This document shows positions 38,112-46,502 of a DNA stretch of 64,000 bases, in pieces; position 1 is the stretch's first letter, and every line of letters starts with the position of its first letter. A model generated the notes under the pieces. That model was not told where the DNA came from. It worked only from the letters and a program-made list of their open reading frames with translations, and made no database searches. Source of the DNA: Paralysiella testudinis (GTDB lineage: Bacteria; Pseudomonadota; Gammaproteobacteria; Burkholderiales; Neisseriaceae); assembly GCF_016894345.1 (NCBI RefSeq), contig NZ_CP069798.1:1881385-1945384 (forward strand), in the 5' to 3' direction. A program made the position numbers and the translations under genes.

Positions 38112-38726
38112 ATGCCCACCACCCCGCCCGAACCTTTATTGCTGCTGTGCGGCGGCCTTAGCCGCCGTATGGGCAGCCCAAAGGCGCTGCTCAACTACCG
38201 CGGCCAAAGCCTGATTGCGCGCCAACTGGCCGATGCCTTGCCGCACCGCCCGGTATGGCTGGCCGCCGCCGGTGGCCATTACGCCGATACCGACGGCGCG
38301 GTATACCTGCCCGATGCCCTGCCCGCACACCAAGGGCCGTTGGCGGCGCTGCTGCCCGCACTGCAACGGGCGCAACAACACGGCCATCGCGGCCTGTATG
38401 TGCTGGCGTGCGACACCTTATTGCAGCCGCAAGCCGTTATCCGCGTATTACAGCAAGCGCACCACAGCGCTGCTTGGGCCGATGGCGTGGTGCTGCTGGC
38501 CGATGGCAATCGCCCCCACCCTTTGCAAGCGCATTGGTCGGCCAAGTTGGCTGCACCACTGCATACTTATTTAAACGCAGGCGGACGCAAAGTGATGGGC
38601 TGGCTTAGCAACATCCCCTGCCAGCAAGTGGCGATGCCGCCCGCGTGGCCGCCGCTGGCCAATTTCAATACCCGTGCCGATTTTAATCGCGCGGTTGCCC
38701 TTTTAGAGCAACAGGAGCAAGCATGA
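38112..38726 (+). CDS. mobA: Molybdenum cofactor guanylyltransferase
   Basis: Adds GMP to Mo-molybdopterin to form the bis-MGD cofactor used by DMSO-reductase-family enzymes such as nitrate reductase. 204 aa nucleotidyltransferase; N-terminal LCGGLSRRMGSPKALLNYRG is the nucleotide-binding motif. The stop overlaps moaC (ATGA). Its presence implies that the host makes bis-MGD enzymes. Confidence 0.92.
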   Translation: MPTTPPEPLLLLCGGLSRRMGSPKALLNYRGQSLIARQLADALPHRPVWLAAAGGHYADTDGAVYLPDALPAHQGPLAALLPALQRAQQHGHRGLYVLACDTLLQPQAVIRVLQQAHHSAAWADGVVLLADGNRPHPLQAHWSAKLAAPLHTYLNAGGRKVMGWLSNIPCQQVAMPPAWPPLANFNTRADFNRAVALLEQQEQA

Positions 38727-39196
38727 CCTTAAGCCATCTCGACGAACACGGCCGCAGCCATATGGTGGATGTGGGCAATAAAGACAGCACCCGCCGCGTG
38801 GCCGTGGCCACCGCCAGCGTGTGTTTTCCGGCCGATGTTTACGCCCAAATTCAGGCCAGCCACGGCCACACCGCCAAAGGCACCATCACCGAAGTGGCGC
38901 GCTTGGCCGGGATTATGGCCGCCAAAAACACTGCCTTGCTGATTCCGCTGTGCCACCCGATGATGCTGGAGCGCTGCCGCCTTGATTTGAATTACCACGA
39001 TGAAAGCTGCCAGCTGCATATCCGCGCCGAAGTGGCCGTAAGCCACAAAACCGGCGTGGAAATGGAAGCACTCACCGCCGTGTCTGTGGCCGCGCTCACC
39101 GTGTATGACATGACCAAAGCGCTCAGCCACGACATCCGCATTACCGACATCCAACTGCAACACAAATCGGGAGGAAAACATGAGTTCAACCGTTAA
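38723..39196 (+). CDS. moaC: Cyclic pyranopterin monophosphate synthase
   Basis: Works after MoaA to form cPMP. 157 aa with MVDVGNKDSTRRVAVA, the LIPLCHPMML loop and GVEMEALTAVSVAALTVYDM, all conserved. Overlaps mobA by 4 bases and moaD by 17. Confidence 0.96.
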   Translation: MTLSHLDEHGRSHMVDVGNKDSTRRVAVATASVCFPADVYAQIQASHGHTAKGTITEVARLAGIMAAKNTALLIPLCHPMMLERCRLDLNYHDESCQLHIRAEVAVSHKTGVEMEALTAVSVAALTVYDMTKALSHDIRITDIQLQHKSGGKHEFNR

Positions 39197-39434
39197 ACTC
39201 ACCGTGCTCTATTTCGCCGCCCTGCGCGAACAAGCGGGCAAAGAAAGCGAAACCCTCAACACCGCCGCGCCGGTGGATGCCGCCGCGCTGTATGCCCGCC
39301 TGGCACAGCAATACGGCTTTACCCTACCGCAAAACCGCCTGCGCGCGGCCGTCAACCACGATTTTTGCGATTGGCACCAAGCCTTGGCCAACGGCGACAC
39401 CGTGGCCTTTATTCCCCCGATTGCCGGAGGTTGA
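39180..39434 (+). CDS. moaD: Molybdopterin synthase sulfur carrier subunit
   Basis: 84 aa ubiquitin-fold protein ending in the essential Gly-Gly (FIPPIAGG). The GG end carries thiocarboxylate sulfur to cPMP. It starts inside moaC; the GGAGG within its own last codons serves the following moaE. Confidence 0.94.
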   Translation: MSSTVKLTVLYFAALREQAGKESETLNTAAPVDAAALYARLAQQYGFTLPQNRLRAAVNHDFCDWHQALANGDTVAFIPPIAGG

Positions 39435-39436
39435 TT

Positions 39437-39877
39437 GTGTTTGACTTAACCGAACAAGCCATTGATGCCGCCGCCTTGCGCCAGGCCATGCTCAACAACG
39501 AACAATGCGGCGCCTTTACCTGCTTTGAAGGCTGGGTGCGCCGCCAAAACGACGGCCAGCGGGTGGAATACTTGGTGTACAGCACCTACGAAGCGCTGGC
39601 GCGCAAACAAGGCCAGACCGTCATCGAACAAGCCAAAGCCCAATTTGCCATTAGCGACGCCATCTGCGTACACCGCCACGGCCGCTTGGAAGTGGGCGAT
39701 ATGGCCGTATGGGTGGGCGTGAGCGCCGGCCACCGCGACGCCGCCTTCGCCGCCTGCCGCTTTATCATCGACACCGTTAAAGCCGAAGTGCCGGTGTGGA
39801 AGCAGGAATTTTACAGCGAAGGCCAAGCCGCCGCCTGGCTGGCCAATCCGGAAGGGCTGCCGCTGCAAGGTGAATAA
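39437..39877 (+). CDS. moaE: Molybdopterin synthase catalytic subunit
   Basis: Forms molybdopterin from cPMP with MoaD. 146 aa from a GTG start at 39437 with GGAGG 6 bases upstream, two bases after the moaD stop; the upstream ATG at 39365 would lie inside moaD. Motifs include GAFTCFEGWVR, the substrate-loop HRHGRLEVGD and the catalytic lysine in KAEVPVWKQEFYSEG. Confidence 0.93.
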   Translation: MFDLTEQAIDAAALRQAMLNNEQCGAFTCFEGWVRRQNDGQRVEYLVYSTYEALARKQGQTVIEQAKAQFAISDAICVHRHGRLEVGDMAVWVGVSAGHRDAAFAACRFIIDTVKAEVPVWKQEFYSEGQAAAWLANPEGLPLQGE

Positions 39878-39937
39878 TGGGGTTATGGGGTTTGTATTTG
39901 CCAGTAAAAAGCTGAAACCTTTGCAAACCAGATATCT

Positions 39938-40117
39938 GTCGCACTCGCGCAGGCGGGTGCCCAGTGCAAAGCAGCGCTTTGCTTATTTTGCACATTTCTG
40001 AAAATAACAAATTCTCTGTTAAATCAGATATTTGATTTTTTTCTATTTTGATGGTGGCTACTTGTCCGACAACTGAAGCTGCGCTTCAGGCTGGGCTCCT
40101 GCCTGCGCAGGAGCGAC
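39938..40117. repeat. REP doublet, copy D
   Basis: Left unit 39938-39982 (GTCGCACTCGCGCAGGCGGG, GCAAAGC/GCTTTGC). Right unit 40073-40117 (CTGAAGC/GCTTCAG, CTCCTGC/GCAGGAG, ending GCGAC). The A/T-rich spacer between the units is about 90 bp against 34-37 bp in copies A-C. It lies in the 479-bp gap between moaE and purF. Confidence 0.8.
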
Positions 40118-40139
40118 GGAAATGACGTTTTGCAAAGGT

Positions 40140-40172
40140 CTCAGGCTGCCTGAATGTTTCAGGCAGCCTGAG
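40140..40172 (+). terminator. DUS-pair hairpin downstream of the Moco operon
   Basis: Perfect 14-bp arms (40140-40153 with 40159-40172) followed by GTTTTT. Confidence 0.65.
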
Positions 40173-40266
40173 GTTTTTGCAAACTTCTTTTATGCTCATG
40201 AAAAATGCTCACATCCGTTATTAGCCACGCCCAAATAGTGAGCCTTCGGCCAATCAAGCCCTAACC

Positions 40267-40306
40267 AAAAAACAAGGTCGGATTGAAAAATCCGACCTTG
40301 TTTTTT
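40267..40306. terminator. Bidirectional terminator downstream of purF
   Basis: A perfect 18-bp stem (40267-40284 with 40289-40306) with a GAAA loop; arms run from A6 to T6. The core resembles the GTCGGATT repeat family elsewhere in the window. Confidence 0.9.
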
Positions 40307-40356
40307 GCTCAAAATTTATTTAACAGCCGCCGTTTTAGCTAAACAAGCGGTTGCTT

Positions 40357-41886
40357 TTATTCGTCTTCATCACTCACACGCACGCTATGGTCAATCAAGC
40401 TGGGGCGCACAAACGCGGCGGCTGAAGAGGAATTTTTGCCCTCGCTTAAGCGCGCCAGATAGCTTTCATCCACATCGCCGGTGATGTACACGCCGTTAAA
40501 ACAGGAGGTTTCAAAGCCTTCGATGGCCGGATTTAAGGCGCGCACCACGGCTTCCAAATCGGCCAAATCCTGAAACACCACGCCGTCGGCGCCAATTTCT
40601 TCGGCCACTTGCTGCGGGGTGCGGCCATTGGCAATCAGCTCTTCGCGGGTGGGCATGTCGATGCCGTACACATTGGGATAGCGCACTTCGGGAGCGGCAG
40701 AAGCAAAATACACTTTGCGCGCGCCCGCTTCGCGCGCCATTTCCACAATTTCGCGGCTGGTGGTGCCGCGCACAATCGAATCGTCTACCAGCAGCACATT
40801 TTTGCCGGCAAATTCATAGGCCATGGGGTTGAGCTTTTGGCGTACCGATTTTTTGCGTGTGGCTTGGCCGGGCATAATAAAGGTGCGGCCGATATAGCGA
40901 TTTTTGAACAGCCCTTCGCGATAAGGTTTGCCCAAATGCTGTGCCAGCTCCATGGCGCTGGGGCGGCTGGTGTCGGGAATCGGCATAATCACGTCGATTT
41001 CATCCAGCGGCAACTCGCGGCGCACTTTTTCGGCCAGTGCCACGCCCATATTCAGCCGCGCCTGATACACCGACACGCCATCGATTACCGAATCCGGGCG
41101 GGCAAAATACACATACTCAAACAAGCAGGGATTAAGATGGGTTTGCGCGGCGCATTGGCGGCTGTGCAAACGGCCGTCTAGGTCGATAAACACCGCTTCG
41201 CCCGGGGCGATATCGCGCTCGTATTCAAAGCCCAAGCTGGGAAAGGCCACCGATTCGGAAGCCACAATGTAATCGGTATGGCCGTTTGCCTGTTTTTTGC
41301 CCAAACACAGGGGGCGGATGCCGAAGGCATCGCGAAAAGCCAGTAGGCCGTAGCCCGCAATCAGCGCCACCACACCATAAGCACCGCGAATGCGCTGCTG
41401 CAAGCCGCTCACCGCGCCGAAAATATTATCCAAGCTTAAACGGGTGCTGTTGCCCACTTGCAATTCCAGCTCGCGGGCAAACACATTGAGCAGCACTTCG
41501 GAGTCGGAGCGGGTGTTGATGTGGCGCAAATCGGTGAAGCACACGTTTTGATACAGCTCGTCGGTATTGGTGAGGTTGCCGTTGTGCGCCAACACAATGC
41601 CGAAAGGCGAATTCACATAGAAAGGCTGCGCTTCGGCACTGCTGCCGGCATTGCCTGCGGTGGGATAGCGCACATGGCCGATGCCCACGCTGCCGACCAA
41701 GTCGCGCATATTGCGGGTGCGGAACACATCGCGCACCATGCCTTTGCCTTTGTGCATATGGAACATATTGCCTTGGGCGGTGACAATGCCCGCCGCATCT
41801 TGGCCACGGTGCTGCAGCATTTGCAGGCCATCATACAACAGCTGGTTAACCGGCTCATGGCCGACAATACCCAATACACCACACAT
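40357..41886 (-). CDS. purF: Amidophosphoribosyltransferase
   Basis: First committed step of purine synthesis. 509 aa. Starts MCGVLGIVG, so the nucleophilic cysteine is exposed after Met removal. The PRPP loop [20 protein letters not shown] is clear. Start 41886 is chosen for this and for GGAG 9 bases upstream (open frame to 41907). Last gene of a folC-SPOR-cvpA-purF cluster. Confidence 0.96.
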   Translation of the reverse strand: MCGVLGIVGHEPVNQLLYDGLQMLQHRGQDAAGIVTAQGNMFHMHKGKGMVRDVFRTRNMRDLVGSVGIGHVRYPTAGNAGSSAEAQPFYVNSPFGIVLAHNGNLTNTDELYQNVCFTDLRHINTRSDSEVLLNVFARELELQVGNSTRLSLDNIFGAVSGLQQRIRGAYGVVALIAGYGLLAFRDAFGIRPLCLGKKQANGHTDYIVASESVAFPSLGFEYERDIAPGEAVFIDLDGRLHSRQCAAQTHLNPCLFEYVYFARPDSVIDGVSVYQARLNMGVALAEKVRRELPLDEIDVIMPIPDTSRPSAMELAQHLGKPYREGLFKNRYIGRTFIMPGQATRKKSVRQKLNPMAYEFAGKNVLLVDDSIVRGTTSREIVEMAREAGARKVYFASAAPEVRYPNVYGIDMPTREELIANGRTPQQVAEEIGADGVVFQDLADLEAVVRALNPAIEGFETSCFNGVYITGDVDESYLARLSEGKNSSSAAAFVRPSLIDHSVRVSDEDE

Positions 41887-41970
41887 AAACGGTTTTCTCC
41901 ACAGCAAAAGGCATGATTAACAAGGTTTTTTACGGGCTGCCTGAAAGATTGGATGTTTAACGCTACCCGC

Positions 41971-42465
41971 TTACGACGGATATTTCACCTGCTCTGCCAC
42001 AAAGGGTGGCAGATACGGCACGGTAAGCTCGGCCAGTTGTTCAAACACAAAAGCGGTTTGCGCTTGCTGCCATTCCGGTGTTTTGGGCAAATCGGTAAAA
42101 GCGCACACCAACACCGCCAAAGTCACCAACAGCACCCCTTTGGCGGCGCCGAACACGCCGCCCAACACGCGATTTACCCCGCCCAAGCCCATCGCCGTGA
42201 TGGCCGAAGTGAGCAAAGAGCGCAAAAAATGCTGCAGCAGCCACGCGGCCACAAACAGCAGCAAAAACGCCACCACCACCGCCAGCGCATGCGGCTGGAT
42301 GCTGCTTAATGCCATATCCGCAAACGGTGCGGCAAAGAGCTTGGCCACCACAAAGGCCACAATCCAAGTAATCAGCGAGGCCACTTCTGCCACCACGCCG
42401 CGCACCATCGACACCAACACGCTGATGCCGATTAAACCCAGAGCGAGGATATCGAATAAGGTCAT
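41971..42465 (-). CDS. cvpA: CvpA family membrane protein
   Basis: 164 aa with about four membrane segments; begins MTLFDILALGLIGISVLVSM and contains the conserved LGGVNRVLGGVFGAAKGVLL. CvpA is linked to envelope homeostasis; its position directly upstream of purF is widely conserved. It begins immediately after the SPOR gene stop with no gap. Confidence 0.92.
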   Translation of the reverse strand: MTLFDILALGLIGISVLVSMVRGVVAEVASLITWIVAFVVAKLFAAPFADMALSSIQPHALAVVVAFLLLFVAAWLLQHFLRSLLTSAITAMGLGGVNRVLGGVFGAAKGVLLVTLAVLVCAFTDLPKTPEWQQAQTAFVFEQLAELTVPYLPPFVAEQVKYPS

Positions 42466-43386
42466 TTATTGGCCAATCACCATGCCGTCCAAGCCCTGGG
42501 CGCGGATGCGGTTCAGATTTTGTTCGGCTTGGGCGCGGCTGGCATAGGTGCCGGTGCGCACGCGGTAGAGTGTGCCCTTACTGGTTTCGCTTTGGCTGAT
42601 GGTGGCACTCACCCCGACGGCGGCCAATTTTTGCTGCACGGTGCGTGCTTGTACTTCATTGGTATACGCCCCCACCTGAATCAGTGCTTTGCCATTGCTT
42701 TTCTGCCCATCCAAAATGGCCTGCGGATGAGGTTTGGGCGCCGCCACTACTTGGGTGGCGGCCTTATTGTTGAGGATTTCCTGCGGGCTTAATTTGCCGG
42801 GTGTGCTGGTGGCTGGCTTGGGTGCGGGTGGTTTGGTGGCCGGGCGTGCAGGCGGTGTTGGCTGGGTTGCGGGTTTGGTTTCCGGTTTGGTTTCGGGCTT
42901 GCTGGTGGTTTCGCTGCGTGTGGGCGTGCTCGGCTGCGGCTTGGCACTGCTACCGGGTGTTTGCGCACGGGTTTCCGCCTGCACCGGCACCTGCTGGGTC
43001 GGTGTGGCTGCCGGTTTGGTTACCACCACCGGCGGCAGGCTGCCTGCAACAGGAGCCGGTTTTTCAGCAACGGAGGTGGCGGCTTGGCTGGCCGCCTGAT
43101 TATCCGATTCAGGCTGCGGCTCTAACACGGTGCCAGGTGCCAAGTTGGCATCGCTAGCGCTGGCGGCTGTCACATCGCTACCGGTGCTAACCGCAATGGC
43201 CGAAGCATCGGTGTTCAGGCCGGTAATCAGCACTTCTTGCTGTTGGCTGGCGGGGGTTTTGTTTTGATTTAATACGCTGAGCAATAAAGCGGCGGCCACG
43301 GCCACCATTGCCACCGCGCCCACCAAACGGCGGCGATTTTTGCGTTTCAGTTGTTCGTAGCTGTCTTGCGGGTTGAGTGAAGCCAT
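42466..43386 (-). CDS. SPOR-domain cell-division/envelope protein (DedD-like)
   Basis: 306 aa. A short basic cytoplasmic tail, one membrane helix (about 20-40), a long Pro/Thr/Lys-rich linker with repeated KPETKPETKPA-type units, and a C-terminal SPOR domain (about 230-306, ALIQVGAYTNEVQARTVQQK) that binds denuded peptidoglycan at the septum. The gene order with folC and cvpA supports DedD. Confidence 0.9.
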   Translation of the reverse strand: MASLNPQDSYEQLKRKNRRRLVGAVAMVAVAAALLLSVLNQNKTPASQQQEVLITGLNTDASAIAVSTGSDVTAASASDANLAPGTVLEPQPESDNQAASQAATSVAEKPAPVAGSLPPVVVTKPAATPTQQVPVQAETRAQTPGSSAKPQPSTPTRSETTSKPETKPETKPATQPTPPARPATKPPAPKPATSTPGKLSPQEILNNKAATQVVAAPKPHPQAILDGQKSNGKALIQVGAYTNEVQARTVQQKLAAVGVSATISQSETSKGTLYRVRTGTYASRAQAEQNLNRIRAQGLDGMVIGQ

Positions 43387-43407
43387 CTGTGATTTCCCTG
43401 CGATTTT

Positions 43408-44697
43408 TTAAGCCAGCGCCAATACGTCGGCCACGGTATGAAAAGACCCAAAGGCCACAATTCTATCATTTTCGCCCGCTTGCGATAAGGCGGCTTGCCA
43501 GGCTGCCTGAATATCCTGATACACCACACTATTTTCAATACCATGCTTGGCCAATTTGGCTTGCAAAGTGTGGATATCCAAGCCGCGCGGCAAATGCAGG
43601 GGCGCAATCAGCCAGTGGTCGAACTGGTCTTTTAAAATATCCAGCACGCTGTCGATGTCTTTGTCGGCCAGCATACTGAACACTGCTAGCCGTTTTTCCG
43701 CATACGGCAAGGCCAGTAGGCTTTGGCGCAAGGCGCGGGCGGCGTGGGGGTTGTGCCCCACATCGAGCACCCGCAGCGGGCGACCGGGCAATACCTGGAA
43801 GCGGCCGGGATTGCGCACACGCACCAAGCCGCGCTTGATGGCGCCGATGTCCACCGGCAGCCGCGCATCCAAACAGGCCAATGCACTTAAAGCACAGGCG
43901 GCGTTTTGCAATTGGAAAGCGCCGCGCAAGGCCGGTATCGGCAAGGCATGGCGGGCGCGCCTGCCGTGGAATAAAGCACTGGCTTGCGGGTGAAAACGGT
44001 GCGACCATTGCAGCTGCTCCATTTTCTGCCAGCCAAAATCCACGCCGGCCACCAGCAAATCGGCACCGATGGCGTGCGCGTAATCGCGTAAGCTCGTGGG
44101 CACCGGCACTTGGGCACAAATCGCCGGTTTGCCCGCGCGCATAATGCCGGCTTTTTCCCGCGCCACTTGCTCCACCGTGTCGCCCAGATAAGCCTGATGA
44201 TCCAAATCCACGCTGGTGATCACCGCCACATCGGCATCAAACACATTCACCGCATCCAAGCGCCCGCCTAGCCCCACTTCCAGCACCATCACCTCAACAC
44301 CCGCACGCATAAACACGTCTACCGCCGCCAAGGTATTGAATTCAAAATAAGTGAGCGAAACATCGCCGCGCGCGGCTTCGATGCGCTCAAAGCTGGCAAT
44401 AATGTCGGCATCGGCCACCGGCTCACCATTCAGCGCGATGCGTTCGTTAAAACGCAACAAATGCGGGCTGGTGAGCGTGCCCACTTTGTAGCCCGCTTCG
44501 GTGTAAATCTGGGTTAAATAAGCACAAACCGAGCCTTTGCCGTTGGTGCCGGCCACGGTAATCAGCGGGCAGGCCGGATTCAGCCCCATGCGTTGCTTCA
44601 CTGCCGCCACGCGCTCCAGCCCCATATCGATTAAGCCTGCGCTGTGGGCGGTTTCCAGATGGGCAAGCCATTGGTCTAAATTGGAAAATGTGTGCAT
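43408..44697 (-). CDS. folC: Bifunctional folylpolyglutamate/dihydrofolate synthase
   Basis: Adds glutamate to dihydropteroate and to folates. 429 aa. ATP loop TVAGTNGKGSVCAYL, LTSPHLLRFNERI, ENRIA-region VITSVDLDHQAYLGDT and DVGHNPHAARAL are conserved. First gene of the folC-purF cluster; start 44697. Confidence 0.95.
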   Translation of the reverse strand: MHTFSNLDQWLAHLETAHSAGLIDMGLERVAAVKQRMGLNPACPLITVAGTNGKGSVCAYLTQIYTEAGYKVGTLTSPHLLRFNERIALNGEPVADADIIASFERIEAARGDVSLTYFEFNTLAAVDVFMRAGVEVMVLEVGLGGRLDAVNVFDADVAVITSVDLDHQAYLGDTVEQVAREKAGIMRAGKPAICAQVPVPTSLRDYAHAIGADLLVAGVDFGWQKMEQLQWSHRFHPQASALFHGRRARHALPIPALRGAFQLQNAACALSALACLDARLPVDIGAIKRGLVRVRNPGRFQVLPGRPLRVLDVGHNPHAARALRQSLLALPYAEKRLAVFSMLADKDIDSVLDILKDQFDHWLIAPLHLPRGLDIHTLQAKLAKHGIENSVVYQDIQAAWQAALSQAGENDRIVAFGSFHTVADVLALA

Positions 44698-44742
44698 GAT
44701 GTTTTTTGGGTTTGATTTTTTAAATGGGCTATACCGATGTGT

Positions 44743-45447
44743 TTACTCCCAGTATTCGCCACGATCACTGCTTTGGTGAAATTCTTTTCTAGGCAAATTG
44801 CGACTGCAAATAGGGTATTGATAAGGCGTTTGCGGTAATGTGCCGCAATTGCTGCCGTATTTTTTCTGGCACATGGCATTGGTTTTGGTAACCAGAAACT
44901 CCGGCCCCGGGGCGGTATTCACCCGCCAGTCGGAACCATCGGTATTGAGCTTGCCGTAAATAACGCCGCAGGCATTGGCATAAGTGGCCAGAATGCGGCA
45001 ATTGTTTAGCCCCTTTTGCTGGCAATTTTGCAGGGCATCACGCTCTGCCTGCGGGCGGTTGTTCATCGATTGTAAGGTGTTGAACCCGGGCTCCGCCATC
45101 AGGGGGCGGCCATCATTGGTGCCGATGGCAATGGAAACATAAAAATCATTGGCGCTCATGGTTTGCACGGTTTTTTCGTTCAGCCGTTTGAGGTTCTCCT
45201 GCTGGATTTTCGCATTGCGTTCATTGGCGCGAATTTCCGCCTCTTGCTCAGCCACTGTTTTGTAGCGAACTTGGGGTTGAGGGGGTTGGTTGGCCATCTG
45301 CTCTTGTTGTAAGCGTTGTTGCTCCATCATCATCCACCCTTGCTCTTGCTGAACTCGCTGCTGTGATTGCCAAGTGGGGTTGTTTTCTTGCGCGTATGCG
45401 TTTGTTAGGCTGGCGATAAGCAAAGCCAATAGGATGACTCGATTCAT
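44743..45447 (-). CDS. DUF4189 secreted protein
   Basis: 234 aa. Signal peptide MNRVILLALLIASLTNAYA, then a Gln-rich segment and a C-terminal DUF4189 domain (FYVSIAIGTNDGRPLMAEPG; cysteines in NCRILATYANACGVIYG). Function unknown; relatives are periplasmic or secreted, often near adhesin or toxin genes. Start 45447 has AAGGAG 8 bases upstream; the upstream frame to 45513 is spurious. Confidence 0.85.
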   Translation of the reverse strand: MNRVILLALLIASLTNAYAQENNPTWQSQQRVQQEQGWMMMEQQRLQQEQMANQPPQPQVRYKTVAEQEAEIRANERNAKIQQENLKRLNEKTVQTMSANDFYVSIAIGTNDGRPLMAEPGFNTLQSMNNRPQAERDALQNCQQKGLNNCRILATYANACGVIYGKLNTDGSDWRVNTAPGPEFLVTKTNAMCQKKYGSNCGTLPQTPYQYPICSRNLPRKEFHQSSDRGEYWE

Positions 45448-45570
45448 GATATCCAACTCCTTAAAAACATAAATTATTGAAAACATCATTAAAGAAACGA
45501 TGGCGTGCATCATGCGCCAACCATCTGGTAAAACCGCAATATTGAGCCATCACCATTACGGTGTTGCATT

Positions 45571-45999
45571 TCAGGCAGCCTCGGGCGGCTCCTGCGCCCA
45601 ACGCGCCCAAACCTTCAAGCGCCGGAACGCTTCTGCATCGGTCATGTCGGCGCTCACCCAATGGCGCAAGCGCCGATTGCCGATGTCCCAATGCAATACC
45701 AGCGCGTAGCGCAGCACCAAGCTGCCCGGCTGCAAAGTGGCCGCATAAGCCACGCCGTTGCCGGTAAGCACCGCGGCGCGGCCGTGGGCGTCTACATCAA
45801 TGCGCAATACCGTATCGGCATGGCGGCAGCATTGTTGATGCCATGCCCACAGCAGCGAACACAGCAAGCCGATACACAACAGCCCGCGCGGCCAGCCGTA
45901 AAAATAAATCCACGCCAGCCACCCTGCCGCGCCGTGCGCCACCAGATTGGCGGCACACCAATAGCGCGACGGGCGCAAGGCTGTCTGAAACGCCTGCAC
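45571..45999 (-). CDS. YgfX/CptA-like small membrane protein (tentative)
   Basis: 142 aa. Two adjacent membrane segments (about 18-35 and 38-52), then a soluble tail with LRYALVLHWDIGNRRLRHWV and FRRLKVWARWA, matching the general plan of YgfX/CptA, the toxin-like partner of SdhE. SdhE itself is not adjacent; the next gene, 4 bp upstream, encodes an acidic protein. Family match is by pattern only. Confidence 0.55.
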   Translation of the reverse strand: MQAFQTALRPSRYWCAANLVAHGAAGWLAWIYFYGWPRGLLCIGLLCSLLWAWHQQCCRHADTVLRIDVDAHGRAAVLTGNGVAYAATLQPGSLVLRYALVLHWDIGNRRLRHWVSADMTDAEAFRRLKVWARWAQEPPEAA

Positions 46000-46003
46000 C
46001 GGC

Positions 46004-46363
46004 CTACATCATATTGTCGAACACGGGCGACACCTGCAAATCGGCATCTTCCATGTCCAGCACCATATCGTGGATTTCCACCTCAAAAAACGCCCAAAAG
46101 CCTTCGGCGCTCATGTCTTGCGGCCATTTTTCCGCTTCCACTTCCCAACCGGCCACTTCGGCTTCAAAAATGGCACGGCTGCGCTCGCCGATATAGCCCA
46201 TCACCGCTTCAGGGGTGTCGAATTCGGGCACCAGCAATGTGGTGCAATTGCTGCGCAGCTGTGCCAACGTGAGGTCGGGCATGTCTTCGTCTACACTTTT
46301 CAGCCAAGCCAAAAAAGCCGCGGTGGGCTTGAGCACCACGGCGGTGCGGTCAACAAAATACAT
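46004..46363 (-). CDS. Acidic conserved hypothetical protein
   Basis: 119 aa, strongly acidic, soluble, with Trp- and Glu-rich segments (AEVAGWEVEAEKWPQDMSAE). Begins MYFVDRTAVVLKPTAAFLAW. No domain recognised. Just 4 bp before the YgfX-like gene, so the pair is translated together and may form a functional unit. Confidence 0.7.
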   Translation of the reverse strand: MYFVDRTAVVLKPTAAFLAWLKSVDEDMPDLTLAQLRSNCTTLLVPEFDTPEAVMGYIGERSRAIFEAEVAGWEVEAEKWPQDMSAEGFWAFFEVEIHDMVLDMEDADLQVSPVFDNMM

Positions 46364-46502
46364 GATGCTTTATCCTTACAGTATTGGAATGGCGCAAACA
46401 GCCGCCATTGTACTGCGAGCACCGCTTCTTTGCAGCGCTTTATGCCGCCGCCGGTAGGGCTTTTGCCGTACAATCTGCTTTTTCTCCTGCCGCCCTGCCC
46501 TT

